Source: Albula goreensis
Lineage: Eukaryota > Chordata > Actinopteri > Albuliformes > Albulidae
Reading direction: 5' to 3'
Assembly (NCBI GenBank): GCA_022829145.1
Contig: CM040753.1
Location: 15,948,884-16,012,883 of the forward strand
Length of the DNA: 64,000 nt
Shown: in pieces, positions 37,151 to 47,995 of the stretch
Position numbering within the stretch: the first letter of the stretch is position 1
How the letters are laid out: each line of letters starts with the position of its first letter
Program-made: the position numbers and the translations under genes
Notes under the pieces: model-generated
Seen by the model: only the letters and a program-made list of their open reading frames with translations
The model's database searches: none
What the model was told of the DNA's origin: nothing

Positions 37151-38975
37151 CCATTAAATTCTTATTAAGAAATTCATGTACAACAAAAATGGCTATCACC
37201 TTAAATGAAGTATGGACATATTCATGTTATTTAAATTAAAGTACTCATGTACTCAAGCAGTTTGTTCAGCTCCTTAAAGTATCTGTAAGTCATAGGGCAC
37301 CTGACAGGCAGTGCTCGGCCATAACTGATAAGGCTAGTGTAGGCATAAGAACATGGGAAAGCTGACCCTGTTTCAGCAATCCTGCTGCACTTCAGCATTT
37401 CAAAAAGTTTTTATTTTCTTTTTAAAAAACTTTGTAAACAGTATTCACAACAGATGAAAAGATCACAGCTCAGTTTTTTCATGCATTCTAGAACCATATG
37501 AGTTCTCAAGTTGATGTGCTTGAAATACAAAAATTTTCCAGTGATAATTAAGTGTTAGGTCTAAAATCGCAGCTGTTTGATAAAAAGGGTATTATTCTCT
37601 GGCAGAGCATTTAAAAGTCACTCTCATGACTGCCTCTTCTTTTCTGAGCCCTGTGATACGTCATGGCAGTTTTCTCCATATCTTCTGTAAGCTGTACCTC
37701 CACCATCTTGTGGAGAAGAGGGCTAGCCTATCAATATTTGATCAGCTATAGAGAGTTGTCTGTGCATGTTTGACAATGAGTGGATTGTGCTTTGGTCACT
37801 TCAGTAATGTATAACCCGTTGGAAATTAAATGTAGAGACACCTTTTTAAACACCAGAATTCTGAATTTCTCATGTTTGCTCATGACACAAGCACTATTCC
37901 CATGCCTACTTTAAATTAATTTTCAGGTTGAGGTCCCACATGCACTTCTAGTTTTCTACTAAATATCATACATTGTTTCACAAAAATTCTCAGACAATAC
38001 CAATTTTTCCCCTGCACAGACAAACAGCTGCAGGTGAACCAAGTGGAAATGGATGCTAGTTTATGTAAGGTGTGGCCAGGAATTCCCATGAGGACTAATA
38101 CCATCAATTGTAGGAAGTGAAGCAGGAATACTGGGAGACGGATGGAGCTAAAGCTGATCCCCCTGATGAGAGCATTCTGAGAAGAAAAAGCTGTCCTAGA
38201 GAATCTTCCAGGAGCCCATGGGACTGATTATCATTGCACCCGCAACCATTAAATGTATACAGAGTATAGCCATCTACATTTCTACATATGGGCTTTGGAA
38301 TTAGAGTATGTGCCCACCACCTCACAGACACAACACTACAGTACACTCACCTCCTCAGGAGCCATTACAGCCCTTCTTGCAACCCAGACATCCTGAGGAC
38401 TGTTTAAACTTGTTATTAGTGGTAGTACTAATATTTATAGTTTTCCCACCACAATTTTTCTATTTTTAATTCATTTATTTTGCATTTGAACCAAGGTGTC
38501 AATACACCTTCAGAAATGAGCTTTGTTCACTGATTTAAGCTGTCAGAAAGGAAACCTCTTCCAAAAGCAACTGTTTGCCACAGCATGTTGCAGAAAAATA
38601 ATTCATTCATTTTGCCAAGAACTGATCTGACTGATTAAACACCTAAAATGAATACAGCTTTTCCATTCTTTGAAAAATGTTATGACATAGTGTAACCCAA
38701 GTAAATTGCATTAATCATCCTTCATTTGACATTAGTTTGATTAAAAATAACAGCTCATTATACTTCAGGAACTGATAATGGTTGCACATTCTCTCCCTGG
38801 ATCAGGTTTGGGAAGTGCTGATATAACAGAATGCGTGGGATCACCAGCTGCAGCATGCTTTTTCACATAAGGTTTATTAGATCTTTGGATATTTTGAGCC
38901 ACACAAATAAAACAATATAATACAACTCCGCTGATTTATTGTAATAGAACACAACATTAATGTTTTTTCCCTTCA
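37151..38975. other. gene-free stretch
   Basis: Includes one copy of a short three-copy repeat (38281-38330). The 38.50-38.78 kb part looks enhancer-like (several ATTAATC and GATTAA cores, no simple repeats), but this is untested. Confidence 0.4.
38281..38312 (+). repeat. short dispersed repeat, copy 1 of 3
   Basis: CATATGGGCTTTGGAATTAG followed by AGTATGTGCCC matches copies at 40677-40705 and 47418-47446. Family unknown. Confidence 0.6.
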
Positions 38976-38977
38976 GT

Positions 38978-39330
38978 GCATACACCCACACAAACTTGGG
39001 CATGCACACATAAAGACACACATGGACGTGCTCACAACCGTTCATTCAGGCACACACATTCATGCACACATATATACACATGGTTGGCATGTGGGTGCTC
39101 ATACACAGGCATACACACACGTGAACAGACATATGTTCACATACAGACACACACCCATGGAGACACACAGGAACAGAGATATGCATGTTCACTTACACAT
39201 GTGTGTGTGCACGCACACAAGTACACCAGCCTACTCCGCCCCACTCACACACACATGTGCACACACGCACGCAGACACGTATACCCACGTTCGAGCACAC
39301 ATACATTCACAAAGGTGTGCAGTTCAAAGA
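38978..39330. repeat. CA-rich cryptic repeat tract
   Basis: About 350 bp of irregular ACACAC, CATACA and CATGCACA units. Two overlapping plus-strand frames rich in His and Thr arise from it and are not genes. Confidence 0.9.
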
Positions 39331-40375
39331 ATGCCACACTCCATTCCCCACATCTTTATGACCTTGCCTTGTCAGTCCACCTTCACAGTCCAATCAATAA
39401 CAGCAATAACCCTGCTCATTCAGCAATGACAGGGAGGGGCGGGATAAGGCAATGAGATCACTGAAGGACATTTACGGCATTTCATTACTTTCCTGCAAAA
39501 CTGCAAAGACAAGAACATGTCATCTAAATCTTTCACAGTTACTATTATTCAAACTGATTGACTAGGCAATTAACAAACAGGGCAAATTGAAGGTTTGTTG
39601 ATGTGATGACAAGGTTCAAGTGAACACTGACATGATGGTAAGAAAATACTGCATGGCTCTACATTTCGAATCAAGAGAGAAAACCTCAGTATCCATGCAC
39701 CAATGTCTGCATTACCAAATATGCTCCTCATTCCTGCAGAAATGACATTTCATTGCATTCACAAGGTCAAGCATACTAAAACGCCACAGACAGAATTAGA
39801 AAAATGTACGAATGAAAGAACTGTAAGGTACCAATATGTAACAACATAAACCATACAAAGGGTATACCTTTGAGGGCACTGCCCCAGTAATGAGCCAGTT
39901 CACCACATCATATTTCTCCTTTGGGCTGGAGGAGCCTGTTTTGGTAAATTGCCTCAGTGGCAGGGTGGAAGATGGAGGGTGGCTGGGTGGCCATGCAAGG
40001 GACGGGGGCAGGGCAGGGCAGGGTGGAGTGGTGGCGATTGTGATTGGTTCCCTCTGATGTGGAACGACATGACGGAGTGATTCACTCACACACTGTGGGG
40101 AATCACGCTGTTTGGGTGTGGTGTGTGGGAAATAGCTTGTTCTTGATAGTCCTTGAAACTGAAGGCCCTTTTTTCTTGATTTTAAACTTTTAAAGAAGAA
40201 TAAAGAGAATAAGAATGAATGTAAGAATTACAATTTGAATAATACAATAGAAACTCAGTGCAAGATACACCTCAGCGACCATGGTTCATAATTCTCTGAT
40301 TGAAATGATATTGTTAATCATCACTTGTTCCATCATTAGGCTTTGGTTGTGAAGCAGGACCTGCCTATGGTGACC
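39331..40375. other. gene-free stretch
   Basis: A G-rich patch near 39.96-40.03 kb (GGGCAGGGCAGGGTGGAG) is present. No coding evidence. Confidence 0.45.
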
Positions 40376-40494
40376 GCCTGAAGCAACAGAAGAGTTTTCC
40401 CAGGAGGTCTCCCATCCAAGTACTAACTGAGCGTGCAGGTGCTCAGCTTCAGCCACTTGGCAGGAGCAGAGCGTGTATTGGTACGGCTGCTAGC
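40376..40494 (-). mobile_element. 5S rRNA-derived sequence (5S pseudogene or head of a SINE3/Deu-type SINE)
   Basis: On the minus strand, 119 bp align end to end with vertebrate 5S rRNA. The 5' end is GCTAGCAGCCGTACCA (5S: GCCTACGGCCATACCA), then GAAGCTGAGCA (5S: GAAGCTAAGCA), then TTAGTACTTGGATGGGAGAC identical to 5S box C, then CTCCTGGGAA (5S: CGCCTGGGAA). The middle third is strongly diverged and box A is altered, so it is not a working 5S gene. The CTCCTGGGAAAACT variant is, from memory, typical of a repeated 5S-derived family in fish. No recognisable SINE body or L2 tail follows within 100 bp, so truncation or a lone pseudogene are both possible. Confidence 0.75.
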
Positions 40495-40676
40495 ACCATT
40501 GATATGCTGATTTAATAAAAGATTTTTAACATAGGAGTGACTCAGAACCCCTCCATCTCCACTTTCTCCATGTCATGTGGCCATTGATCCAAAACACTCA
40601 GGGATCAGTATTGTAGTAAAGGGAATCTATGAGAATACTATGTATACCCACCTATCAGCCTTATTACCCTTGATTC

Positions 40677-40705
40677 ATATGGGCTTTGGAGTTGCAGTAT
40701 GCCTT
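40677..40705 (+). repeat. short dispersed repeat, copy 2 of 3
   Basis: CATATGGGCTTTGGAGTTGC followed by AGTATGCC. It is close to the copies at 38281 and 47418; similarity fades within about 25 bp on either side. Confidence 0.6.
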
Positions 40706-41373
40706 ACCTCAGACAGTCTGCTCACCTCCACTGTCATCACTCCAAAACTAAATTACATCGCTCATTCAGAGTGGCTGAGAACACCCTAGGAATGGACACA
40801 ACTCCAAGGTTTATTTCTGTTAACAGAGGATGGAATAAGTCTTGATTTTTCAGTGTCTTCATTGTAGGAGCACATCTCTGGCTGCTGCAATCAGCCACAG
40901 AGGTCTGTGGGCTTAGATTAAAAGCAGGCTGGAGGTGGCAGCCTGATTCATCTTATAACACAGGAGTAACACAAACAGCTCCGTGAGGACAGTCCTGTGT
41001 TTGCTGTCTCTTCATTAAGTCAAGATCACAGCTTGTAAAGAGAGATGCAGCATCTGGGCTGGTATCAGCAGACACCCTGTCAAATTCCAGCCAAGTGGTA
41101 AGAGGCTGGATACAGTAATGTCTGAGGTGCTGTTTAGATCCTTACATGCTGCAGACTGGAGAAGCTGCCTAGGGAGCAGATAACCTTTAAATTATGCACT
41201 GCAAAGTTTTAGACAGCTTTGAAAACTCCAGTTCTGAAGTCTTGCAGTAGATTAAACTCTAAACAGACAGTCTGCACAGAGGACATGGAGGATCTGGATG
41301 GTTTTAATTAAAAGCAAACAGACAAGCAATTCAAAGGAACCTATCTGGACATGAGTTAATGCACCCATGTGCT

Positions 41374-41442
41374 TCTGTGTGTGTGTGAGTGTGAGAGAGA
41401 GGGAGAGAGGGAGAGAGGGAGAGAGACAGAGAAACGGAGAAA
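41374..41442. repeat. (TG)n to (GAGAGG)n microsatellite
   Basis: TGTGTGTG passes into GAGAGAGGGAGAGAGGG repeats. Confidence 0.93.
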
Positions 41443-41766
41443 CGTAATATGTGTGAGTGTGTATGTGCATTTTTATGGGAGGGTTATTCCTGGCAGGATT
41501 TATCTCTGCATCTGAATTCACATGTGGACACCTCCAGCACTAATAGGTGTGAATGATTCCATTTTGTGGCATCACCTGCAGTTTCTATGTGTTGACCACA
41601 TGCATACAGACAATAACAAACTTTGTGTATTGCCATGTCCATTGTATTGGTGCCAAAGTTGTTACACAAATAAATACTTTCCCTCTTATTTGGATCATAA
41701 AGCTTGTCAGATATTATACATTTCATACATTTTTTAAGGACATAATAATAATTCCATATTGTTTTT

Positions 41767-41793
41767 GTTAAGTGATCTATTGTATCACTTAAC
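41767..41793. repeat. perfect 10-bp inverted repeat
   Basis: GTTAAGTGAT, a 7-nt loop (CTATTGT), then ATCACTTAAC. Each arm carries TTAAGTG/CACTTAA, the core bound by NKX2-class homeodomain factors, in inverted orientation. Confidence 0.9.
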
Positions 41794-42309
41794 TGTTATT
41801 ACATTATTATAGTATCTTGGCAAAACATTTCAGTATACTTGTTATGTTCTCGTGGCCCGTCAGTATTAGCACATATGACACAACTCTGCCCTCAAGTGGC
41901 CAGATGCATAAAATACCTCACTACAGGGTTGATTATGTCTGCACTTCATGATTTTTCAACAAGCACGTGTTCATCTGCTGTTAGCTATGTCCATGGTTCA
42001 GCAGTACTGTGTAAAACAACTGAACTATGTGAAACCAGTGGGTAGTCACACTATTTGCAAGTTCAATGTCAAATAGGGAGCAATGATGGAATTAGTTGTG
42101 ACATATTTGTAAAATGGTTAAATGCAACCATTCTACCATCAAAATAATTGTCCTTATTTGTCAAGCCAAAGGATTTGTTCTAATCAGGCTATAGGGTATT
42201 GGGAAACTTTCATGCGTGAATGTGTGCAGAAAGAGTCTGTTTCCTGGCTCTGTATACTACACCACAGTCCCCATTATGCCATGTCTAATGATTTCAAACA
42301 CAATTGCCA

Positions 42310-42330
42310 AATTGTACAACTTGTACAATT
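42310..42330. repeat. 10-bp palindrome with 1-nt centre
   Basis: AATTGTACAA, C, TTGTACAATT: an almost seamless palindrome. Confidence 0.9.
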
Positions 42331-42422
42331 GCACAACACTGTATTTAGCATAAGTACTTGTGGTAGCTGTGTAAATGGAATTACAGTGAAAATGTGTGTG
42401 CTGATATTCAAAAGGCAGCAAA

Positions 42423-42752
42423 AGTGTCTGGGATATTACCCTTTATTCCCTATGTCAGGCGCACATTGTTTTGCATATCATTTGATGGTAATAAAATTCA
42501 CACGATTATATTGACACACAAATAAAACATAAATAAATAGTTCAGTGTCAACACACCAAACATTGCAAAGTTATCCGGGATATTACGGACAATTCCCTTA
42601 TTATCTTATTATATGAACTCTGTCATGAATCAGATTAACATTATTTTTTTACATTAATTTGACATCAAGTTAAATTCAACATGATTATATTTGTAAACTG
42701 ATTAAATGTAAATAAATAGTTCTGTGGCAGCAACACAAACAAGACTTCCACA
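42423..42752 (+). repeat. degenerate tandem duplication, two units plus a partial third
   Basis: Unit 1 (about 42423-42567) runs TCTGGGATATTAC ... AATAAAATTCACACGATTAT ... AAATAAATAGTTCAGTG and then GCAACAC-like sequence. Unit 2 (about 42568-42752) repeats the same order: TCCGGGATATTAC ... TTAAATTCAACATGATTATA ... AAATAAATAGTTCTGTG and GCAACACAAAC. The start of a third unit (GACTTCCACAAATATCTCAT) follows. Units differ in length by about 40 bp, so the array is old. Confidence 0.65.
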
Positions 42753-43325
42753 AATATCTCATATTTGTTTCAGACATTGATGAACCTCTACCAATAAACC
42801 AAAAACAAAAAATTGAACACGACATGAGGGTAGAGTTAGTCCTTGTGTGTCAATCTGTGAAACTGCTCATGCAGAGATGTTATACTTCTGGAGTGGGAAA
42901 TGTGTCTCCAAAGACGCAGAATTGAGATTTATACTTGAAGTGGATGGGTTTTATTGATTCTGGAAAGTTTTTTTCATAGGGAAAAAGAATCCAAACAGAT
43001 ATGCTATCTCAACCAGGCCTAAAGATGTTGTCCATTGCAAACCATTGGAGACAGTCTAGACCCCAGACACATACTTGGACACGGTGTGAGTATTTCACTG
43101 TAAGGTACATGTATGGACCTGTAAACATTGCATACTAAAAAAGGACCACATATTCTCATCAAAATAAGGGAATTAAGAAAATTAGAGTCAATCCAGTCTC
43201 ATCCTAAAAGGGGGTTTCTCTTGGTGCATATCATTTAGTGCCCCTATTGCCCTTCTATTGCACAAGCAGTGAAGGAGGAGTAGAGGACTGCCATTAAAAA
43301 TGAACTGTGAAAGCACTGAGGAAGC
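42753..43325. other. gene-free stretch
   Basis: Nothing recognised beyond AT-rich sequence and short frames. Confidence 0.45.
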
Positions 43326-43505
43326 TGGGTTCATTATGGAATACTCTCAGAGGGATCTTTAGTTGTCAAAGTGATTGCCACTTTGGAGGAACCTAAAAAC
43401 ATTTCATGAGGAACCCCTCCACAAGGTCTGAAGTTGGAACATTTATATGGGTTCCCTTAGGAACCTTTAATGTATGGAAGGGTTTAATATTCAACTCCTT
43501 CATTG
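43326..43505. mobile_element. MITE-like dispersed repeat (GGTTC-rich)
   Basis: Contains TTGTCAAAGTGATTGCCACT followed by TTGGAGGAACC, then GGGTTCCCTTAGGAACCTTT and AATGTATGGAAGGGTTTAAT. This layout of GGTTC/GAACC half-palindromes recalls a fish repeat of the GGGTTCTT...AAGAACC type. Family name and edges are uncertain. Confidence 0.4.
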
Positions 43506-46500
43506 TATTCAAAAATGAAAAAAAAAAGTATTTATTAGTATTATGTATCTTTGATTTTCTATCCTGACATTTAAGCCAAAAGCCCACAGACTTGCTTTAG
43601 AACTAGAGCAGGTACAATGTAGCAAAGGCATATTTATTGTGTTGTGTCGTGAACGCTTTTTTCAGTCAATGGAGAGCTGCACTGCCTGCTATCTTTATCA
43701 CCTGAAATGTAACCTCAAGTTTAGACCCAATGAACTAGGAGATGTGAGGGAGCTGTGTAACAACAAAAAACAGCATTGCCTGTGGCTATCTGGGACCTGG
43801 AATGACATACTGATTTATGCTGTCCCAAAGGTAGAATTGTCCTGCCCTCCAGGCCCTCCCGCCATTCATTTTAAAGGTGATGGTATGATTCTTTCTTCAA
43901 CCAGGTGAAAATATATGCCTAAAACTCATTAAGCATGTTGTAGGTTGCTTCCTGTAGTTGGTTGGGACTGTATTCTCACTCATAATGTACCAATTTGTAG
44001 GTTGATTTACACCCCGGTGTGAATGGAATGTTCTCATTTGGTCAAACAAACTGCACCTCAGAGGCTACATGCACCATGGTTTGGAAAAACATGTCCAAGC
44101 CAATAGTTAAGACAGCCACCTAAAATGTGAAACTATATACTGTCCACTAGATGGAGACAAAACTAAGGCTGTAAGTTGATGCAAGTAGAGTGGTACACTT
44201 TGTGGAACAGCTGTTATGTCCACGCATAGAAGAGAATGTATACATAACATAAAAACATATTTTTTTAAACATTTATTGCATTCTCAGGCCTGTACCATTA
44301 CAATTTCCACTGTAAGGTCTGAAGAGTGAATCTCCTCAGAAATGTCAAATGCTTACTGTAGCTTCTCTTACCTGCTATGTACTAGATGATCTGGACAGTC
44401 TTTGATTCAGGCACTTCTCTTTTGTTCTAAGCAGACTGCAGCCAGATGCAAGTTGACCTGTGTTACCTCCAAGTGTTGAATCCAGACAAGTGACACGTTC
44501 TTTCCATGGGAAATGGTGTGGCGGATCATACACCATCCTGCTTTGAACAAAATCAAGGTTGTTTGAACAGAATCACAAAGCTGTCTACTTGACACAGTTA
44601 CTATTCAACAACAGCGGGCCATTCAAAGATTGCAGGGGTACAAAGTAGTAAGATTCAATTAAAAATAAAAGTGAATAGAACTGTCATGTAATCCACATGT
44701 ATGTATTACCATCAACACAGAAAACTGAAACAAAACACATTTACATTCATGATAAACATGTTTCAGGAGAATGAACCTTCAGACAACATGAATGCATTTG
44801 GAAGGAGTTTATTATGATGTAGCGAGTTGTATATTGGTACGGACATTGATCTTGGGCTTGGAGTCCAGGGGAGCAGTGTCATGCCTCACTATTTTTTAGG
44901 ATCAAGTGAACCCACCCTTTTGACAGTTAAAAGAGGATGAAAAAAACAGAAGAAAGGAAAGTAGACATGAAGGTGGAGATGGGGAGAGGATGGGATGCTG
45001 GAAATGGGGAGCATGATGGGAGAGAAGGTATGTGGCAAATTAATACCGGTGTATACAGCCGGATTGGACGGATACTGGTGTTTGAGTGAAGGGTTGTCCA
45101 AAGGTTGCCTTTCCAGAAATTTTGTGTTAACAAACTCCAGTAAATATACCTCTCCTGCCTCTCTTTGCATGCGTATGGAGTTTTGCATAGTGTGGGCAAT
45201 AGAAACTATGCAAGCTACCTACTATGGCAGGCTAAAATATAACATGTTTTTAATACTCTGGGAACTGCACCAGAAACTGCATGCTTTTCAGACTTATTTT
45301 GGCATATTTAACAACATTTTAGTTTTTTGGAAACTAAAGTATTTTTTCTAGAAGTTTCCAGCTACCAGTGCACATGTGTATTCAAGGTTTGCCTATATTA
45401 GCTGACAGAGACTCCTGCAGCTGGTTTGATTATTGGTACCTCCAAAACAAGAGTAGACTGTTTAAATCCAAGGCAACAATTATACAGGTAATACTTTCAG
45501 TCAAAAGATTAAAATGCTTCAAAGTTTCTTTTCATTTCACTTTCAGCAATCCAAAGCATTCAGTAATCTGAGCCACTGTGAGGTGTTCAGATTACTGAGG
45601 TTCTACTGTGTGCAGTCACTTTTATATGATCACATACTTATTTCCTCTACATTATTGTGACCACTATTCAGCTAATTACAATATAAAACTGATTGCAGCA
45701 GTCTGTGGAATTTGGCAACATTGCTAGTTTTCATTTCAAAGGGATCATGTGTGCAGAGCCTCGTGGTTGGGTTTGTACAGCGTTTATGGTGAAAAGTGTC
45801 ATCAGTAGATAAGCGAGGTTTTTATCACTATAATGGTAGCTCTTCCTGAGAGACGACAGAGTCATCAGCTGATGTAATGATATATCTGTTTGGAGGACTG
45901 GAGGTGTTAAAGTGTGTACAATAAGAGCATTATCTTCACAGGAGCGATAGGGTGACAACAAACCTCTATTTCTCTGTTCTGTTTCTGCCACTGTAATAGT
46001 AAATATATATATGAGAAAACACAATCACCAAAGAGGGGATATTCCGTGAATGGCTTTGTAATATAACACTTTGGTTTCAAGTTCCATCACTGGGCAGTAG
46101 TGAATATATTCTTTTAGCTGAAGCAGAATCAATCCATGGGATTTCTTTATATCTCACACACATACTGATTCTTACACATATTAGCTCAAATAAGATCAGA
46201 TGTACAGGCCAACTTTCATCTCCATTACAATAATATGACCTTAGAATTGCTATTAATCCAGAATAGAAGATGAGGGAAAGTGGAAAGCAACTATCGAAAA
46301 CAAAGCAGAGAACTGTAACACACAAATTTTGGTATTAAAAAAAATGTAATAAATAAATAAATAATAGTCTAATTATCCTTTTGGGTTGCTCTGAAATACT
46401 GTTTACTTTTTCCTCAGTCTCTTGCCAAATAAAACCTCTGATAAATATATCCTATAAAAAACTCTTGATTCAATAGACATAAAGAGTTCACAGGGTGCAA

Positions 46501-46800
46501 GTAAAGAACATGCTCTGCACGCATAGGAGGTAACTGAGTGTGTTTTGATGGCAGTTTATAATCACCAGCATTCTTTTTACAAACACTCTGACTTTCTCTG
46601 CATTGGACACCTCTTGAACACAGGCATGATCGTGAATGGAAAATTGGCTCTCAGAAGTACAGAACAAGCTTTAAAGAGCATTGCAGCTGAACATTTTCCA
46701 TTTTTTGCCATGGCAACTAGTTGAGGGCTGCTGAGAAACAGGCAGCTGCTTGTTGTGATCATTGTTGTCAGCTCTAAATCTTTCCCTTTGTTTTCCATTT
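43506..46800. other. gene-free stretch
   Basis: Frames near 44.9-45.35 kb on both strands show no recognisable domain. The 46.54-46.77 kb part is enhancer-like and contains a perfect X-box-like palindrome (46705-46716). No RNA gene found. Confidence 0.4.
46705..46716. promoter_or_regulatory. RFX X-box-like palindrome
   Basis: TTGCCATGGCAA followed by CT resembles the RFX-factor X-box (GTTGCCATGGCAAC) in palindromic form. One such site can arise by chance; its occurrence in a non-repetitive block raises interest slightly. Confidence 0.35.
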
Positions 46801-46805
46801 TTTAT

Positions 46806-47210
46806 TTAAAGGTGCAGTATGTCAGATTTTCAGCACTGAAATGCCATGCTTCTGCTTGTCGATTCAGATTACTGCAATGATGCAGACCACAACTTATGCA
46901 GCTGACCAGAACCTCTGACTGCCATTTCCTCTGGCCCCAAACCTAAGAACAGAATGTTTAGCAGGCACTGAAGCTAATAGACAGATGGAATGAGCTTGGA
47001 AATGAATCTAAATGAGAGTTGGATTGAGCTTGGGGGAAAATAAAAGTTGTGTTTGGAGCTGCCTTCACATGGTGGAGAAAACCGAGAGAGTGGAAAGAAC
47101 TGAGGACCAGCAAGAAGCTAATTTTTCTGCTACTGATAGACTGCTACTGGCAGTTAGCTGGCTAACATTGAACAAGAGAGTGTAGTGAATTATCAAGGTA
47201 TGTTTTGATT
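46806..47210. mobile_element. dispersed repeat, probable non-autonomous DNA element
   Basis: It begins TTAAAGGTGCAGTATGTCAG and continues to TTAGCTGGCTAACATTG near 47.17 kb. The first 25 bp resemble a recurrent fish repeat start (AAAGGTGCAGTRTGT...). Right edge is approximate; no coding content. Confidence 0.35.
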
Positions 47211-47417
47211 AATGTTTCGATGTGCAATGGCAAAAGAGGAGCATGATAATTTAAGTAATCACTGCCATGCCTTTGTTTATTTCAGAATTATGAGGCATCA
47301 ATTTTACACAAGCAGAAAGTGACCTTCATTTTTGCCCAACATGGTTGCAATGACTGCATTCAAAACTTCTATAAAATGCACATTGCATGGATGCAGATAG
47401 CTTTATTTCCATTAATA

Positions 47418-47446
47418 CACATGGGCTCTGGAGTTACAGTATGCCC
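47418..47446 (+). repeat. short dispersed repeat, copy 3 of 3
   Basis: ACATGGGCTCTGGAGTTACA followed by GTATGCCC. It matches the copies near 38.3 and 40.7 kb. Confidence 0.6.
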
Positions 47447-47734
47447 ATCTGCTCAGTTATGCACCACTGGTTTAAACTGTGCTGCCCCTGCTCCTTCTGC
47501 TGACTCTGTGTGGTTCTATCTACACTGACCTTCCCCTCTCTTGCTATTGCATAGCATCATTTGAGAAGAGACAGATCAAAAATAATGGTGCTCTTTGTCG
47601 ATAGGTTATCCTGAACGGGGCTGGTTTCTCTTTAAATATGGCACATGTTGGACTACTTCCTTCTATATTCAGAAAAGATGAGTCCCTACCTGCTGCAGAC
47701 TGAAAAAATACACCTGACTGAATTGCATCTTGAC

Positions 47735-47995
47735 TCAACTAATTCTGGCCTCTGAGAATCTCTTTTGGATTGACAATATTTCTGTCTTATATTTAACAAT
47801 TTGAGACTCTAAATGTTTATGTCTACACATACCTATATCCACAAACCTTTTTATCCATCTCTTCTGCCTCCTATGGCACTTAATGATATGCTCTATATTG
47901 ATGAAACAACACCTACTATCTGTTCTTAAACTATTGCAAGCACTTTTGTAGGTTGCTTTGGATAAAAGCATCTGCTAAATGCCTAAATATAAATG
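47735..47995 (+). mobile_element. L2-clade LINE 3' end
   Basis: It ends in GTAGGTTGCTTTGGATAAAA followed by GCATCTGCTAAATGCCTAAA (about 47949-47988) and an AAATGTA-type tail. The preceding 200 bp (CTCTTCTGCCTCCTATGGCA and CTTAATGATATGCTCT) resemble a fish L2 3' UTR. It is 5'-truncated, as most L2 copies are. Confidence 0.6.

Larger units (their letters stand above)
40706..42420. other. gene-free stretch with microsatellite and two small palindromes
   Basis: A (TG)n/(GA)n tract at 41374-41442 and inverted repeats at 41767-41793 and 42310-42330 are listed separately. No exon recognised. Confidence 0.45.

Noticed and set aside
38976-39455. Overlapping 135- and 159-codon plus-strand frames
   Set aside because: Their composition (His, Thr, Cys, Tyr) follows directly from the CA-rich repeat; no domain and no start context.
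40376-40494. A working 5S rRNA gene
   Set aside because: Box C is intact but box A and the middle third are strongly diverged, and there is no neighbouring tandem copy.
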